A stretch of 64,000 bases of DNA from Flavobacterium sp. Leaf82 (GTDB lineage Bacteria > Bacteroidota > Bacteroidia > Flavobacteriales > Flavobacteriaceae), in assembly GCF_001422725.1 (NCBI RefSeq), contig NZ_LMMA01000023.1:213593-277592 (forward strand), given 5' to 3'. Numbering within the stretch: the first letter of the stretch is position 1; each line of letters starts with the position of its first letter. Below, in pieces: positions 37,440 to 46,399 of this stretch. Below the pieces are notes generated by a model, which was not told the DNA's origin, searched no databases, and was given only the letters and a program-made list of their open reading frames with translations. A program made the position numbers and the translations under genes.

Positions 37440-40400
37440 TTAAAATGTTAATAGGACACCTGCAGTTATTACTTTTAAAGGTGGGAGAAATCCAGAGGAA
37501 GTAAATTCAGGATCGCCGTCTTTGTATTTGGTAAAAGTCAAAAGATTCTGGCTCTGCAGCATTATTTTACATTGTACCACGTTTGAGTGCATGGGTAATA
37601 GATAGGAAAGCGAGATGTTTTTAAGTCTTATAAATGAAGCGTCTGTTATTGAGGCATCACTTCTGTCGTATAAATAATCTGCTGTAACAGACTCATTATT
37701 ATTACCGGTTGTATACAATTGATAAGCGGGAATGTCTCCGACAGCTTGCCAGCGATCTGTTTTCGAAACAGGCTGATTGGACATCTGTCCTGCAAATCCC
37801 ATTGGATTTATTCTGTTTTTTTGTTTGACAAACTGAAATAAGAAGTCAAGGTTCCAATTCTTATAGCGAAGCTGATTTTGCAGACCGCCGTAATACTTTG
37901 GATTAAGATCGACAGCTTTCTGTCTGTCTTCAGGAAAAGTAATTTTACCGTCTTTATTAATGTCTTCAAATTCATAGAGACCAGTCTGGGAATTAACCCC
38001 TTTATACTCGTAGACAAGCTCAATGTTTAGGGGCTTATCAAGGCGATATTTCTGGCTGTAGGGAGAACTTTCTAATCCCGGAAAACTAAGCAGTTTGTTC
38101 TTGGCAAAGGTTAGGTTGAAGCTGGTTGTCCAGCTAAAATTTGCATTACTGAAGTTATTGGTTCTAAGTGTCAGTTCCAAACCTCTGTTTTGAACTTCGG
38201 CATTTAAATTTGACTGAATAACGGTAAAACCAGTTGTTCCGGGCAGTGGGACTCCCACGAGCTGATTAGATGATTTGTTCTGATACCATGAAGCTGTTGT
38301 AAATATTTTATCGTGAAAAAAACCTAATTCAAGCGCGGCTTCTAGTTTTTTGTTGGTTTCCCAACCAAAATCAGCATTGTAAAGCCGGGTTGGCTCAAGG
38401 CCGACATTTCCTCCATAATTTATCCCTGTAGTAGTATAGGTATTTAAGAACTGATAATCGCCAATCTGGTCACTACCGGTTGTTCCGTAACTGGATCTTA
38501 GTTTTCCAAAACTGATCCATGAGCTATTTTTTAGAAAATTCTCATTTGAGAAGAGCCATGCCACACCTACGGCACCGAAAGTAGCAAATTGATTGCCTGG
38601 TCCAAAACGGCTTGACCCATCACGCCTGCCTGTAAGGTTGATGATATAACGTTTGTCGAAACTATAGTTAATACGTCCGAAAAAGGCCTGATACTTATAT
38701 ATGGTTTCATCATTTAGCAGTACATTAATGTACTTAGCAGATGCCAGATTATAAATCAGGCTGTTGGAACTATATCCTGTACCTGACTGAAACAACCGGG
38801 TGGTAGTTTGATTTTGAAAAGTTGATCCTGCAAGCAGGTCCAGTTTTCCTAAACCTAATTCTTTTGTCCAACTTATCTGTGGTTCTATGATCCAGGAAGA
38901 GCGGTCTGTATTGTTTAGATAAAGTGATGAATTAGCACTGCTGATATTGTAGGCAGGATTATATACAGACGATGGAGCTGTACGGGTTTCCACAGTGCTT
39001 AAATCAGTATATCCAAAATTGCTTTTAATCAAGAGACCTGAAGATATTTCATATGATAATACGGAATTGGCAATAAGGTCATTTGTTTTAGATTCAAATT
39101 CAGCATTAAGGTTCCGAAGCGGATTGTCCCAAGTGCCGTTTTCCCAGTTTAGTTCACCATTAGAATCATAAAGGGCAGGTGCATTAGGAGGGAGTGAGCG
39201 GGCATCATAGGTAAAATCAAAGGCGGGCTGATCATTGTTTTGACTGTTATATCCAGCTGAGAACGTAACCCTGAATTTATTATCTTCTGAGCGGTGGTTT
39301 AAATTGAATTGTGAACCGCCTTTTTTATAGATAAAATCACCCGGAAATACGCTGGACTGCGTATGATAATTACCGCTGATCAGGAACTGTGTTTTTTCAG
39401 ATCCCCCTGAAATAGCAGCCTGCAGATCTGTGATGCTGGCTGTACCACCGATAAGTTCCTTTTGCCAATCGGTATATCTGTTTTGATCCCATGTTCCATT
39501 TACATCATAATCCCATGAATTGTAGGGAATGCCGTCATTTTTAAAAGCTTCTCTTCGCATGGCTAGATACTGCTCTGTATTCATGAGTTTCATGAATTTT
39601 GTTACAGTTCCGGCACCCGTGGAGGCAGTTACTGTAAAAGTTGTTTTTCCTGCTTTTCCTTTTTTAGTTGTGATGAGCACCACACCGTTAGCACCTCTCG
39701 AACCATATATAGCTGTGGCATCTGCATCTTTGAGTATTTCAATACTTTCGATAGTATCAGGATTTATACTGTTTAGAGGGCTTGTAGGTGATGGATAAAT
39801 AGTAGAGGTCTGATTGTATCCAATTGTTTCAGAAGCATATGGCACACCATCTATAAGATAAAGTGGTGCATTGCCATCAACGCGAATACTGTTTTGTCCC
39901 CTGATTTTAATATCGAAATTACCTCCGGGAACTCCTGTATTTTGTGTAATATTCACACCTGCCATACGACCCTGCATCGTGGCAAGTACATTAGTTACGG
40001 GCTGTGTTTCGATATCCTTTGAAGTAATTTTTGCTATACTTCCCGTGCGTTCGCTCTCTTTAACGGAATAATATCCTGCATTAATTTTTACTTCCTGAAG
40101 GGAAGTGGCATCTTCCTTCATTTGTACATTAATCACTAAGCGCCCTGCAACTGGAATTTCAATTGTTTTGAAACCAATGTAAGTGAAAATAAGAATATCG
40201 TGTGATGACACTGTTATTGTAAATTTACCATCAAAGTCAGTAGCCACAGCTTTTTTCTGGTTTTTTACTGAAATACTGACTCCCGGAAGAGGAAGGGTGC
40301 CATCAGTTACAATACCATGGACTTGTGTTTGTTGTTGTGAAACGGAAAAGAACAAGGTGTTCCTTGCTAAGGCTGGCGTGCAAAAAAGATAGAACCCGAA

Positions 40401-40454
40401 AATAAACGGATACCAAAGTCCCGCCAACCCTTTATTTAATGAAAAAGTTTTCAT
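37440..40454 (-). CDS. SusC/RagA TonB-linked outer-membrane protein
   Basis: A 1004-aa protein with a signal peptide, a carboxypeptidase-regulatory-like N-terminal domain ('VHGIVTDGTLPLPGVSISVK'), a TonB plug ('APLYLIDGVPYASE', 'DADATAIYGSRGANGVVLIT') and the large beta-barrel ending in 'GVLLTF'. It imports substrate across the outer membrane with energy from TonB. It is 10 bases upstream of susD in one operon. A 490-base leader with a hairpin precedes it. Confidence 0.92.
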   Translation of the reverse strand: MKTFSLNKGLAGLWYPFIFGFYLFCTPALARNTLFFSVSQQQTQVHGIVTDGTLPLPGVSISVKNQKKAVATDFDGKFTITVSSHDILIFTYIGFKTIEIPVAGRLVINVQMKEDATSLQEVKINAGYYSVKESERTGSIAKITSKDIETQPVTNVLATMQGRMAGVNITQNTGVPGGNFDIKIRGQNSIRVDGNAPLYLIDGVPYASETIGYNQTSTIYPSPTSPLNSINPDTIESIEILKDADATAIYGSRGANGVVLITTKKGKAGKTTFTVTASTGAGTVTKFMKLMNTEQYLAMRREAFKNDGIPYNSWDYDVNGTWDQNRYTDWQKELIGGTASITDLQAAISGGSEKTQFLISGNYHTQSSVFPGDFIYKKGGSQFNLNHRSEDNKFRVTFSAGYNSQNNDQPAFDFTYDARSLPPNAPALYDSNGELNWENGTWDNPLRNLNAEFESKTNDLIANSVLSYEISSGLLIKSNFGYTDLSTVETRTAPSSVYNPAYNISSANSSLYLNNTDRSSWIIEPQISWTKELGLGKLDLLAGSTFQNQTTTRLFQSGTGYSSNSLIYNLASAKYINVLLNDETIYKYQAFFGRINYSFDKRYIINLTGRRDGSSRFGPGNQFATFGAVGVAWLFSNENFLKNSSWISFGKLRSSYGTTGSDQIGDYQFLNTYTTTGINYGGNVGLEPTRLYNADFGWETNKKLEAALELGFFHDKIFTTASWYQNKSSNQLVGVPLPGTTGFTVIQSNLNAEVQNRGLELTLRTNNFSNANFSWTTSFNLTFAKNKLLSFPGLESSPYSQKYRLDKPLNIELVYEYKGVNSQTGLYEFEDINKDGKITFPEDRQKAVDLNPKYYGGLQNQLRYKNWNLDFLFQFVKQKNRINPMGFAGQMSNQPVSKTDRWQAVGDIPAYQLYTTGNNNESVTADYLYDRSDASITDASFIRLKNISLSYLLPMHSNVVQCKIMLQSQNLLTFTKYKDGDPEFTSSGFLPPLKVITAGVLLTF

Positions 40455-40497
40455 AATTTTGGGGTTAGTTAATTTGAAACGAAAGTTTTATTAATTC

Positions 40498-40539
40498 AGC
40501 TCTCTAAACTTGTTGATCGCGGGTTAGAGAGCTTTTTTT
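40498..40539. promoter_or_regulatory. Hairpin with T-run in the susC leader
   Basis: AGCTCTCTAA (40498-40507) and TTAGAGAGCT (40524-40533) pair over ten bases, followed on the plus strand by TTTTTTT. On the minus strand it lies about 45 bases before the susC start, so it is either the terminator of a lost plus-strand gene or a leader structure of susC. Confidence 0.5.
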
Positions 40540-40993
40540 AGCTTAGATAAAGCCATGTAATCTTGCTTTTTTTTAAACCTATAAAACCTTGCAGTTGACT
40601 AATTCATAATAAAAATTGAGACAGTGCAGGCAGTAAAAAAAAATAGCAGTAATTTTTTTTAATTCATAAGTCATGCAGGTTTGGTTAGGTAATAGCTAAA
40701 TGCGAGACTTTGAAAAATGGAGAAGCAGTGCTATGAATGTAAGGGGAGAATTTTGCCAAGGAAATAAAAAATGGCGCAGTAACTCAGCTTATTGCACTAG
40801 AGGTACTGGAAATACCGAGCAACAATAAGTGAGCCCACGCCATGGTCGTGAGCATCTTAACTTATCATCTCGTTGCAAAATTTCCAGTTTTCTAGTGCGA
40901 GATTCAAAGCGAATGCTTCAAATATTTTTATATGAAGAATCGCAAATATACATCTTATTGATGTATACGTTAGGCAAATATATAAAATTATTT

Positions 40994-41023
40994 AAAAACA
41001 TGGTCGAATTCGACCATGTTTTT
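40994..41023. terminator. 30-base perfect palindrome (bidirectional terminator or operator)
   Basis: AAAAACATGGTCGAA (40994-41008) is followed directly by its exact complement TTCGACCATGTTTTT (41009-41023), giving a spacer-free palindrome with poly-A before and poly-T after. It sits 40 bases before the XRE regulator start, so operator function for that regulator is possible, and poly-T fits a bidirectional terminator. Confidence 0.55.
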
Positions 41024-41062
41024 TTTCTTAAAAAAATTCAATTTGCTTGAAAATTACTCATT

Positions 41063-41332
41063 ATGGATAATAAGAACATTAATTTAGAATTTCGAAACAA
41101 AATTGGAGATAAAATAAAACTTATCAGAAATGGTGAGTCATATGCAAAGATTGCTTCACGTTGTAATTTAGACGCTACTAAAATTAGCAAAATTGAAAAA
41201 GGTCGTGTCGATTTTAGAATTAATACCATATTTGAAATTGCAAAAGGTCTCAGAGTCCATCCAAAGGAGTTGTTAGATATAGAATTTAACTTTGATGCTT
41301 ACTATAAAGAGATCGATCACACTTATAAATAA
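41063..41332 (+). CDS. XRE-family helix-turn-helix regulator
   Basis: An 89-aa protein with the HTH 'ESYAKIASRCNLDATKISKI' (about 23-42) and 'IEKGRVDFRINTIFEIAKGL' after it, followed by 'VHPKELLDIEF'. Small single-domain XRE proteins commonly repress their own promoter and neighbours. The perfect palindrome 40 bases upstream is a candidate target. It lies ahead of a membrane-protein gene on the same strand. Confidence 0.85.
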   Translation: MDNKNINLEFRNKIGDKIKLIRNGESYAKIASRCNLDATKISKIEKGRVDFRINTIFEIAKGLRVHPKELLDIEFNFDAYYKEIDHTYK

Positions 41333-41427
41333 TCTTTGTCCAATAGCAGTTTTGAATTATAACTTTTAGATTCAAAACTATTAGGAACAGGCTAAGAAAT
41401 TCGCCTAAAAAATAATAATAAAATGAT

Positions 41428-42033
41428 ATGGATTTAATACAGGGCAATATTATAACAACAATGTTAACAATATTTGGAACCGTAATTGTTGCTATACTAG
41501 GAAAGCAGTCATTAGCAGATGTATTCGACTTTTTTCAGAGAAGAAAGTTGAAGAATTTATTAAATGACTTAGAGACATATTCTGTAATGGATAAATTTGA
41601 TGATGATTTTAAAACCAAATTTGTTACTCCTTATTTGAAAGAGTTATACTTTTTTTCTTTAACTGGAATTGATGCAAATGAAGAATCAATACCTAAATAT
41701 ATTGATTTTAAAAATAGGCTGAATTACACATGGACAAAAATCAAGAAAGCAAAACAACATTTTGATCTAAATAGTTCAGAAATAAAGATAAATTTAAGTA
41801 TATATGAAAGAATTTGTGCTAACATTGCTATAGTATGTTTTATAATTCTACTTTTAGGTGGAACTATTTTGTTTACATATCTAAATCAATTTAAAACCCA
41901 AGGTATAAGAGATATTCTTATAATATTATCATCATTAATAATTCCAGCTGTCATTGGAATTTTATTAATTAGGGCTGTAGGTTCGATATTGATTGCAAAA
42001 CAAATGGAAAATAGATTAAATAAAATCAACTAA
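41428..42033 (+). CDS. Hypothetical membrane protein
   Basis: A 201-aa protein with one membrane segment near the N-terminus ('TMLTIFGTVIVAILG', about 10-24), a charged central part, and two segments at about 132-152 ('IAIVCFIILLLGGTILFTYL') and about 165-190 ('ILIILSSLIIPAVIGILLI'). No family is recognised. It follows the XRE regulator by about 95 bases and may be controlled by it. A terminator hairpin follows. Confidence 0.6.
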   Translation: MDLIQGNIITTMLTIFGTVIVAILGKQSLADVFDFFQRRKLKNLLNDLETYSVMDKFDDDFKTKFVTPYLKELYFFSLTGIDANEESIPKYIDFKNRLNYTWTKIKKAKQHFDLNSSEIKINLSIYERICANIAIVCFIILLLGGTILFTYLNQFKTQGIRDILIILSSLIIPAVIGILLIRAVGSILIAKQMENRLNKIN

Positions 42034-42057
42034 AACTTATTTCTTGCTAAGCACATA

Positions 42058-42086
42058 AACCTCACTTAAATTATCTAAGTGAGGTT
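42058..42086. terminator. Bidirectional terminator-like hairpin
   Basis: AACCTCACTTA (42058-42068) and TAAGTGAGGTT (42076-42086) form an 11-bp stem with a seven-base loop between the convergent membrane-protein and histone-H1-like genes. Confidence 0.7.
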
Positions 42087-42102
42087 ATTAGTTTAAAGGC
42101 TA

Positions 42103-42279
42103 TTATTTCTTTGACTCCTCAATAGAAACTTTTCTAAACTCTTTCAATAATTTTTCTAATTCCAAAGTTGATTTACGAGCTCTAGCTCCAGCTGCTTTTA
42201 CTCCTTTTTCAATTAGAGATTCTGATTCTGTCTTAAATGTTTCGATTTCTGCGTGGATTTTAGCTACTAAATCTTTCAT
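42103..42279 (-). CDS. Histone H1-like (Hc1-type) nucleoid protein
   Basis: 58 aa from the preferred ATG at 42279 ('MKDLVAKIHAEIETFKTESE'); an ATG at 42306 would add nine residues with no family support. The Lys/Glu/Ala-rich helical sequence with 'GVKAAGARARKSTLELEKLL' is the pattern of small histone-H1-like proteins found in many Bacteroidota and on their mobile elements. It probably binds DNA non-specifically. Function on this element is unknown. Confidence 0.75.
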   Translation of the reverse strand: MKDLVAKIHAEIETFKTESESLIEKGVKAAGARARKSTLELEKLLKEFRKVSIEESKK

Positions 42280-42350
42280 GATATATTTTATTAAATGAGG
42301 GAACAAAAATAGAAGTTTACCTTTTAGATGTAAAGAAAAAAATGTTAAAA

Positions 42351-44018
42351 CTATTCTTTTCTTAGTTCTTTCATAAAATATGATGTTGGCATTCCGGTTG
42401 TGGAAAAAAAAGCTTTTGTAAAACGTTCTTTACTACTAAAACCTGCTTCTTCTGATAGCGCTTTATTTGTATAATTCTGAAATTTCTTTTCCTCTTTCAT
42501 TAATTTTATCAAATAGTCTATCCTTAGATCATTGATATACTTTACAAATTTCTTACCTCTGTAATGTAATATTATTTTTGAAAGATATTTTATATTTGAA
42601 TCAATTAGAACTGCGAGTTTTGCTTCCGTTAAATCTTTCACCAAAAATTTTTTATCCTTTTCAAATTTTTCTAATTGCTTCAATATAACCATTACAGTCT
42701 CCGGATTTATATCTTCAATTCCGTTATTTAGGTTTTTTGATTCAAACTTAGATACAGTTTCACTTTTTTTCATTAAATCATCGAATCTTTGACGATAAAC
42801 TTTCTTATTCCTACTATGATTATAAATTAGAAAGACCACAGATAAAAATAAAAATACTATTATACCCTTAAAAATAAAGTCATTACGCTTTCTTTCTTCA
42901 AATAACTTTTCAATTTTATTTTTCTGAAATAGTAATTCTTTAGTGTTATAGTCTTTGTAAATTCTTTGCGATACGTATTTGTATCTGCTGTTCATAATAT
43001 TATTTACTTTAAGCAGTTTCTCAATATAGTAAAGTTGTAGGTTAAGATTTTTTTTGGATTTAAAGTAGCTGATTAATAATTCATAGCTATTGAGAAGATC
43101 AGGACGAATGTATCCTTTATTATTAAAAATATCATCTACTTTTTTGAAATAAGGTATGGCCATTTCTGGATTCTTAAGATCCCAATAACTTTTCCCAATA
43201 TAAAAATAGCCAACAGCTTCATTTGCAAAATCTTTGTTTTTTATAATGACTGGTAGTGAATAGTTGATTTTACTAATAGCCAAAGTATAATTGCCTCGGA
43301 AATACTGGTTAACTCCTTCGGAGATAATAAAATACTCTTTCATCTCATTGTTAGATAATCTTTGTCCTTCTGATAATCCCTTCTCATTTATTTCTGTACA
43401 TAAACTATAACTTCCGAGACGATTATAACAAAGACCCAGAGAATGTAAGGAATTCAGATAGCCCCTATCGTTGTTTTCTTTAAAGTAATCGATGCATTCC
43501 TTAAATAAAGAAATTGCCTCATTATAAAATCCCAGGTAGTATTTTATATTTGCAATATTGTATTTTACCTTATATATCAAATACTTATCATTTGTTTTGG
43601 AAATATAATTATCTGCAATTAGATAATTGTCTAATGCATAATTATGTTTTTTAGCGGCATAATATACGATTCCTTTTGAAAGATAGGCTGAACCTATTAA
43701 TGCATTATCTTTTGATTTTTTTGCAGCATAAATCATACTATCTACATAGATCAGTTTTAGATTTTCCGGCGAGTGATGAACATAGTTTTTATAGCCATTT
43801 ACAAGCTCTTCCAAATTATTTTCTGCTTTCGATTTTACGAGAAAGGATTTAAGGTATAAGGATTTTTTAACACTATCTTTTTCAGATTCTTCTATCCTTT
43901 CAAAAAGGTAATCGTAATTCTTATTTCGAAGTGTATCGGGAATTTTAAAATGGATTTCCTGTGCGCAGATTTGATCTCCCAAGCAAAGAGAGAGTACAAA
44001 TAGATACTTTCTAATCAT
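42351..44018 (-). CDS. TPR-containing membrane AraC-family regulator
   Basis: A 555-aa protein with a signal peptide, TPR-type helical repeats from about 40 to 340, a membrane segment 'FKGIIVFLFLSVVFLIYNHS' (about 382-401) and a C-terminal AraC domain ('ALSEEAGFSSKERFTKAFF', 'GMPTSYFMKELRK'). This design is a common Bacteroidota one-protein sensor: the periplasmic TPR part senses and the cytoplasmic AraC part acts on DNA. It is divergent from the lipoprotein gene at 44372, and a 17-base dyad in the shared intergenic region may be its site. Confidence 0.85.
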   Translation of the reverse strand: MIRKYLFVLSLCLGDQICAQEIHFKIPDTLRNKNYDYLFERIEESEKDSVKKSLYLKSFLVKSKAENNLEELVNGYKNYVHHSPENLKLIYVDSMIYAAKKSKDNALIGSAYLSKGIVYYAAKKHNYALDNYLIADNYISKTNDKYLIYKVKYNIANIKYYLGFYNEAISLFKECIDYFKENNDRGYLNSLHSLGLCYNRLGSYSLCTEINEKGLSEGQRLSNNEMKEYFIISEGVNQYFRGNYTLAISKINYSLPVIIKNKDFANEAVGYFYIGKSYWDLKNPEMAIPYFKKVDDIFNNKGYIRPDLLNSYELLISYFKSKKNLNLQLYYIEKLLKVNNIMNSRYKYVSQRIYKDYNTKELLFQKNKIEKLFEERKRNDFIFKGIIVFLFLSVVFLIYNHSRNKKVYRQRFDDLMKKSETVSKFESKNLNNGIEDINPETVMVILKQLEKFEKDKKFLVKDLTEAKLAVLIDSNIKYLSKIILHYRGKKFVKYINDLRIDYLIKLMKEEKKFQNYTNKALSEEAGFSSKERFTKAFFSTTGMPTSYFMKELRKE

Positions 44019-44371
44019 AGTTTGAATTAAAATGAGACATTATTTTTTGTACAAAATCATTCTGAAAGCTAAATAAAAGGCTTATAAAAAGGCTCATTAA
44101 CATTTTTCAAAAAAATCGCCTTAAATATAGTGTAAACAATTGATAATTAAGGTTTTTTTATTTAAAAAAGGTATCTGGATTTTCCGAAAATCCATACTGT
44201 TATTCTCGGAAATCCACATACTAATGTTTTGCAAATCAAAAAATCTACTTTTAGATTTGCCTTGAATTCAAAAGCAAAAATATTTAGTAGAGTACTAAAT
44301 TAAAGTTCTGCTTACCCGGGTGAAATGAACTGACTAAAAAATTAGTCGGTCACATTTAACACATTTTAATC
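44019..44371. promoter_or_regulatory. Divergent regulatory region with 17-base dyad
   Basis: 353 bases between the TPR-AraC gene and the lipoprotein gene. GGATTTTC (44177-44184), C, GAAAATCC (44186-44193) is a perfect dyad, and a related half site 'CTCGGAAATCCACATA' follows at 44205-44220, sharing the order GGAAATCC/GAAAATCC then CATA. The spacing of about 26 bases between matching positions fits two binding sites for a dimeric regulator. No gene is seen. Confidence 0.45.
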
Positions 44372-45100
44372 ATGAAAAACATTTCATTACGATTAATAAT
44401 TTTACCATTATTAATCGTTTCCTGTACTACTGATACTATTGATAATATAGAAAGTATAGATAGTAAAATCAGTAGCAAGGAATCAGAAAAATCAGCACGT
44501 TTGGTGCAAAACATGACCCCTGAAAACCCTGCAAACATTTACGATTTTGCTGGTAAACTACATAATGATATTCTTGATGCTTATTTATCAGGTAACTATC
44601 AGTATAACACAATAGGACAAATTTCTCAACAGATCGAAACTATAGCGGCTCAAAATAATGATCTAATGCTTTTAACTTCAGGAACAAATTTGTCTCCCAA
44701 TCTGATTGTAATACAAGAGATTATAAATAATCCACAGTCTAAACTAGATCAGACTATTTTAAATTCTACAATGACAATTGCAGCAAAAGATAATCTTTCG
44801 AATTTTATGAATGATATCCTTTTATGGGAAAATGATTCCTACGAGGAAATTTATCAATACATAATATCTTTTGAATCAGCTGTGATAGCTAATCAGGCAT
44901 TTAACAGTGAGGATAAGAGAATTATCCTTACCACTTCCTCCATAGCGAGGTATTCAACGTATTATGCTCTGGAACGCAAAGATAAAGACTGGGACACTTC
45001 TACTGGTCACCGTGTTGCAGGGGTTAGTGGTGCAATTGATGATCCCTGTACGGCAATAAAACGTTCACTTGTAACAGGAATCATGATATACAATCAATGA
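44372..45100 (+). CDS. Hypothetical lipoprotein
   Basis: A 242-aa protein with 'LIILPLLIVSCTTD' (lipobox Cys about 18). The mature part is helical and Ser/Asn/Asp-rich, with 'IYDFAGKLHNDILDAYL' and 'NPQSKLDQTILNSTM'. I do not recognise a family. It is divergent from the TPR-AraC sensor and starts a run of plus-strand genes up to 47653, so it may be that regulator's output. Confidence 0.7.
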   Translation: MKNISLRLIILPLLIVSCTTDTIDNIESIDSKISSKESEKSARLVQNMTPENPANIYDFAGKLHNDILDAYLSGNYQYNTIGQISQQIETIAAQNNDLMLLTSGTNLSPNLIVIQEIINNPQSKLDQTILNSTMTIAAKDNLSNFMNDILLWENDSYEEIYQYIISFESAVIANQAFNSEDKRIILTTSSIARYSTYYALERKDKDWDTSTGHRVAGVSGAIDDPCTAIKRSLVTGIMIYNQ

Positions 45101-45108
45101 TCTGAGTT

Positions 45109-45360
45109 ATGATGTATTATATCTATTGCTATGAAAAAGAGATAGCATACGTGTTTACTGTGTGCTTGATTCTTTTCAATCTTGTTAGTCTTTATTTCAT
45201 CATAGATCTATTATCCTATGATGAAATAATTGGCTATCTCACAAATGGCGAGATAAAAAGTGATAGTCCACGTAGTCTGGCCTACCTGCTTTTTGTGAGT
45301 GGCATGTCCAATTTACTTTTTATTACCGTTACATTGATGTCTAGGTTGATGTCAGAGTAG
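45109..45360 (+). CDS. Small two-helix membrane protein
   Basis: An 83-aa protein with two hydrophobic segments, 'VFTVCLILFNLVSLYFIIDL' (about 16-35) and 'AYLLFVSGMSNLLFITVTLM' (about 59-78), and a short polar loop. It starts eight bases after the lipoprotein stop, so it is probably co-transcribed. No family is recognised. Confidence 0.6.
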   Translation: MMYYIYCYEKEIAYVFTVCLILFNLVSLYFIIDLLSYDEIIGYLTNGEIKSDSPRSLAYLLFVSGMSNLLFITVTLMSRLMSE

Positions 45361-45369
45361 CTTGCCAAT

Positions 45370-46290
45370 TTGGGCTTTAATAAAGTAAAATTTATTTTAA
45401 CTGATTATAATTTCATAAAGAGTATTGTCGTGGTAAGCAAAAAATCAAAATATTTTCATATAGGCCTGCAAGTTTACATTTTTGAGAAATTTACATCTAA
45501 AAAATCTTTGAGTAAATTATTTAAGGTAGACCATTTCTCTATACTGATTGTCAATTCGGGTTCCTTATCTATCCTAATAGATAATACAGAAGTTACTGTC
45601 TTTGAAAGTGAGATCCTTGTGATACCTATAAAGACTTCATTTGAAATTTTGATCATGAGTGATCAATTACAAATTTGCTTGCTGTCATTTACTACAGACT
45701 TTGTTATTGAAAATAGTATACGAAGACCTCATATTAGGTATTTTGAATTTTTTATTACCCAATTATCCTCTAAAATCTTTCTAAAAAGTAAAGATGTTTT
45801 ATTACTAATTGATTTATTGACATTACTTAATAGCAAAGTATTACGACCTAGCTCGCATGTTTTTAAAGATGAGATAATACTTTTTAGTTTTAATCTGTTA
45901 TTATATGAATTAGCAGGTATCTATCACAGGTCATCCTGGCATATATCACTTCAGCATTCGAAAAGGGAAAAACTAGTTCTTCAATTTTTTAAAATTTTAG
46001 AAATGAATTGCAGAAAGCAACACAGTGTAAAATACTACGCAAATTATTTAGGTGTTAATACGGATCATTTTAGTAGAATAGTTAAACAAGTTACAGAAAA
46101 AACTGCGAAGCAATTTATTGAAGAAGCGATTCTCCTCGAAGCAAAAGTTTTGCTGCAAAACAATCATTTAACCATTTTATATATTGGAGAAGAATTGCAC
46201 TTTAGTAATTCTTCTGCTTTCAGTACTTTTTTTAAAAGGCATACTTCCCTGTCTCCTTCAGAATACCGTTTACAATTAAATTCTAATTAA
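45370..46290 (+). CDS. AraC-family transcription regulator
   Basis: About 306 aa if the TTG at 45370 is used; no ATG is available in frame before residue 95, so a TTG or a GTG (near 45430) start is probable, or the frame begins further upstream in a damaged form. The C-terminal AraC domain is clear: 'SVKYYANYLGVNTDHFSRIV' (about 217-236) and 'YIGEELHFSNSSAFSTFFKR' followed by 'SLSPSEYRL'. The N-terminal half is a cupin-like sensing region ('VNSGSLSILIDNTEV', 'SEILVIPIKTSFEIL'). It likely regulates nearby lipoprotein genes. Confidence 0.75.
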   Translation: MGFNKVKFILTDYNFIKSIVVVSKKSKYFHIGLQVYIFEKFTSKKSLSKLFKVDHFSILIVNSGSLSILIDNTEVTVFESEILVIPIKTSFEILIMSDQLQICLLSFTTDFVIENSIRRPHIRYFEFFITQLSSKIFLKSKDVLLLIDLLTLLNSKVLRPSSHVFKDEIILFSFNLLLYELAGIYHRSSWHISLQHSKREKLVLQFFKILEMNCRKQHSVKYYANYLGVNTDHFSRIVKQVTEKTAKQFIEEAILLEAKVLLQNNHLTILYIGEELHFSNSSAFSTFFKRHTSLSPSEYRLQLNSN

Positions 46291-46399
46291 ATACTTTATA
46301 ATACATGTTTGACCGGGTTAAGAATGTTCTATAAGCATTGATTTAGAGTACTGTCGATTGCAAGTCGAGAGAAATATTTACTAAGTAAAAGTAAAAAAA

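Larger units (their letters stand above)
40455..41062. other. 608-base intergenic region before XRE gene and susC
   Basis: No gene is supported; an open frame at 40829-41050 has no family-like features and crosses a palindrome. The region contains a terminator-like hairpin (40498-40539), two CAAATATA boxes (near 40943 and 40974) that read as TATATTTG -7 boxes on the minus strand, and a 30-base perfect palindrome (40994-41023). The two boxes could serve a long susC leader. Confidence 0.45.

Noticed and set aside
40829..41050. 73-aa open frame before the XRE gene
   Set aside because: It runs through a perfect palindrome and shows no conserved pattern.
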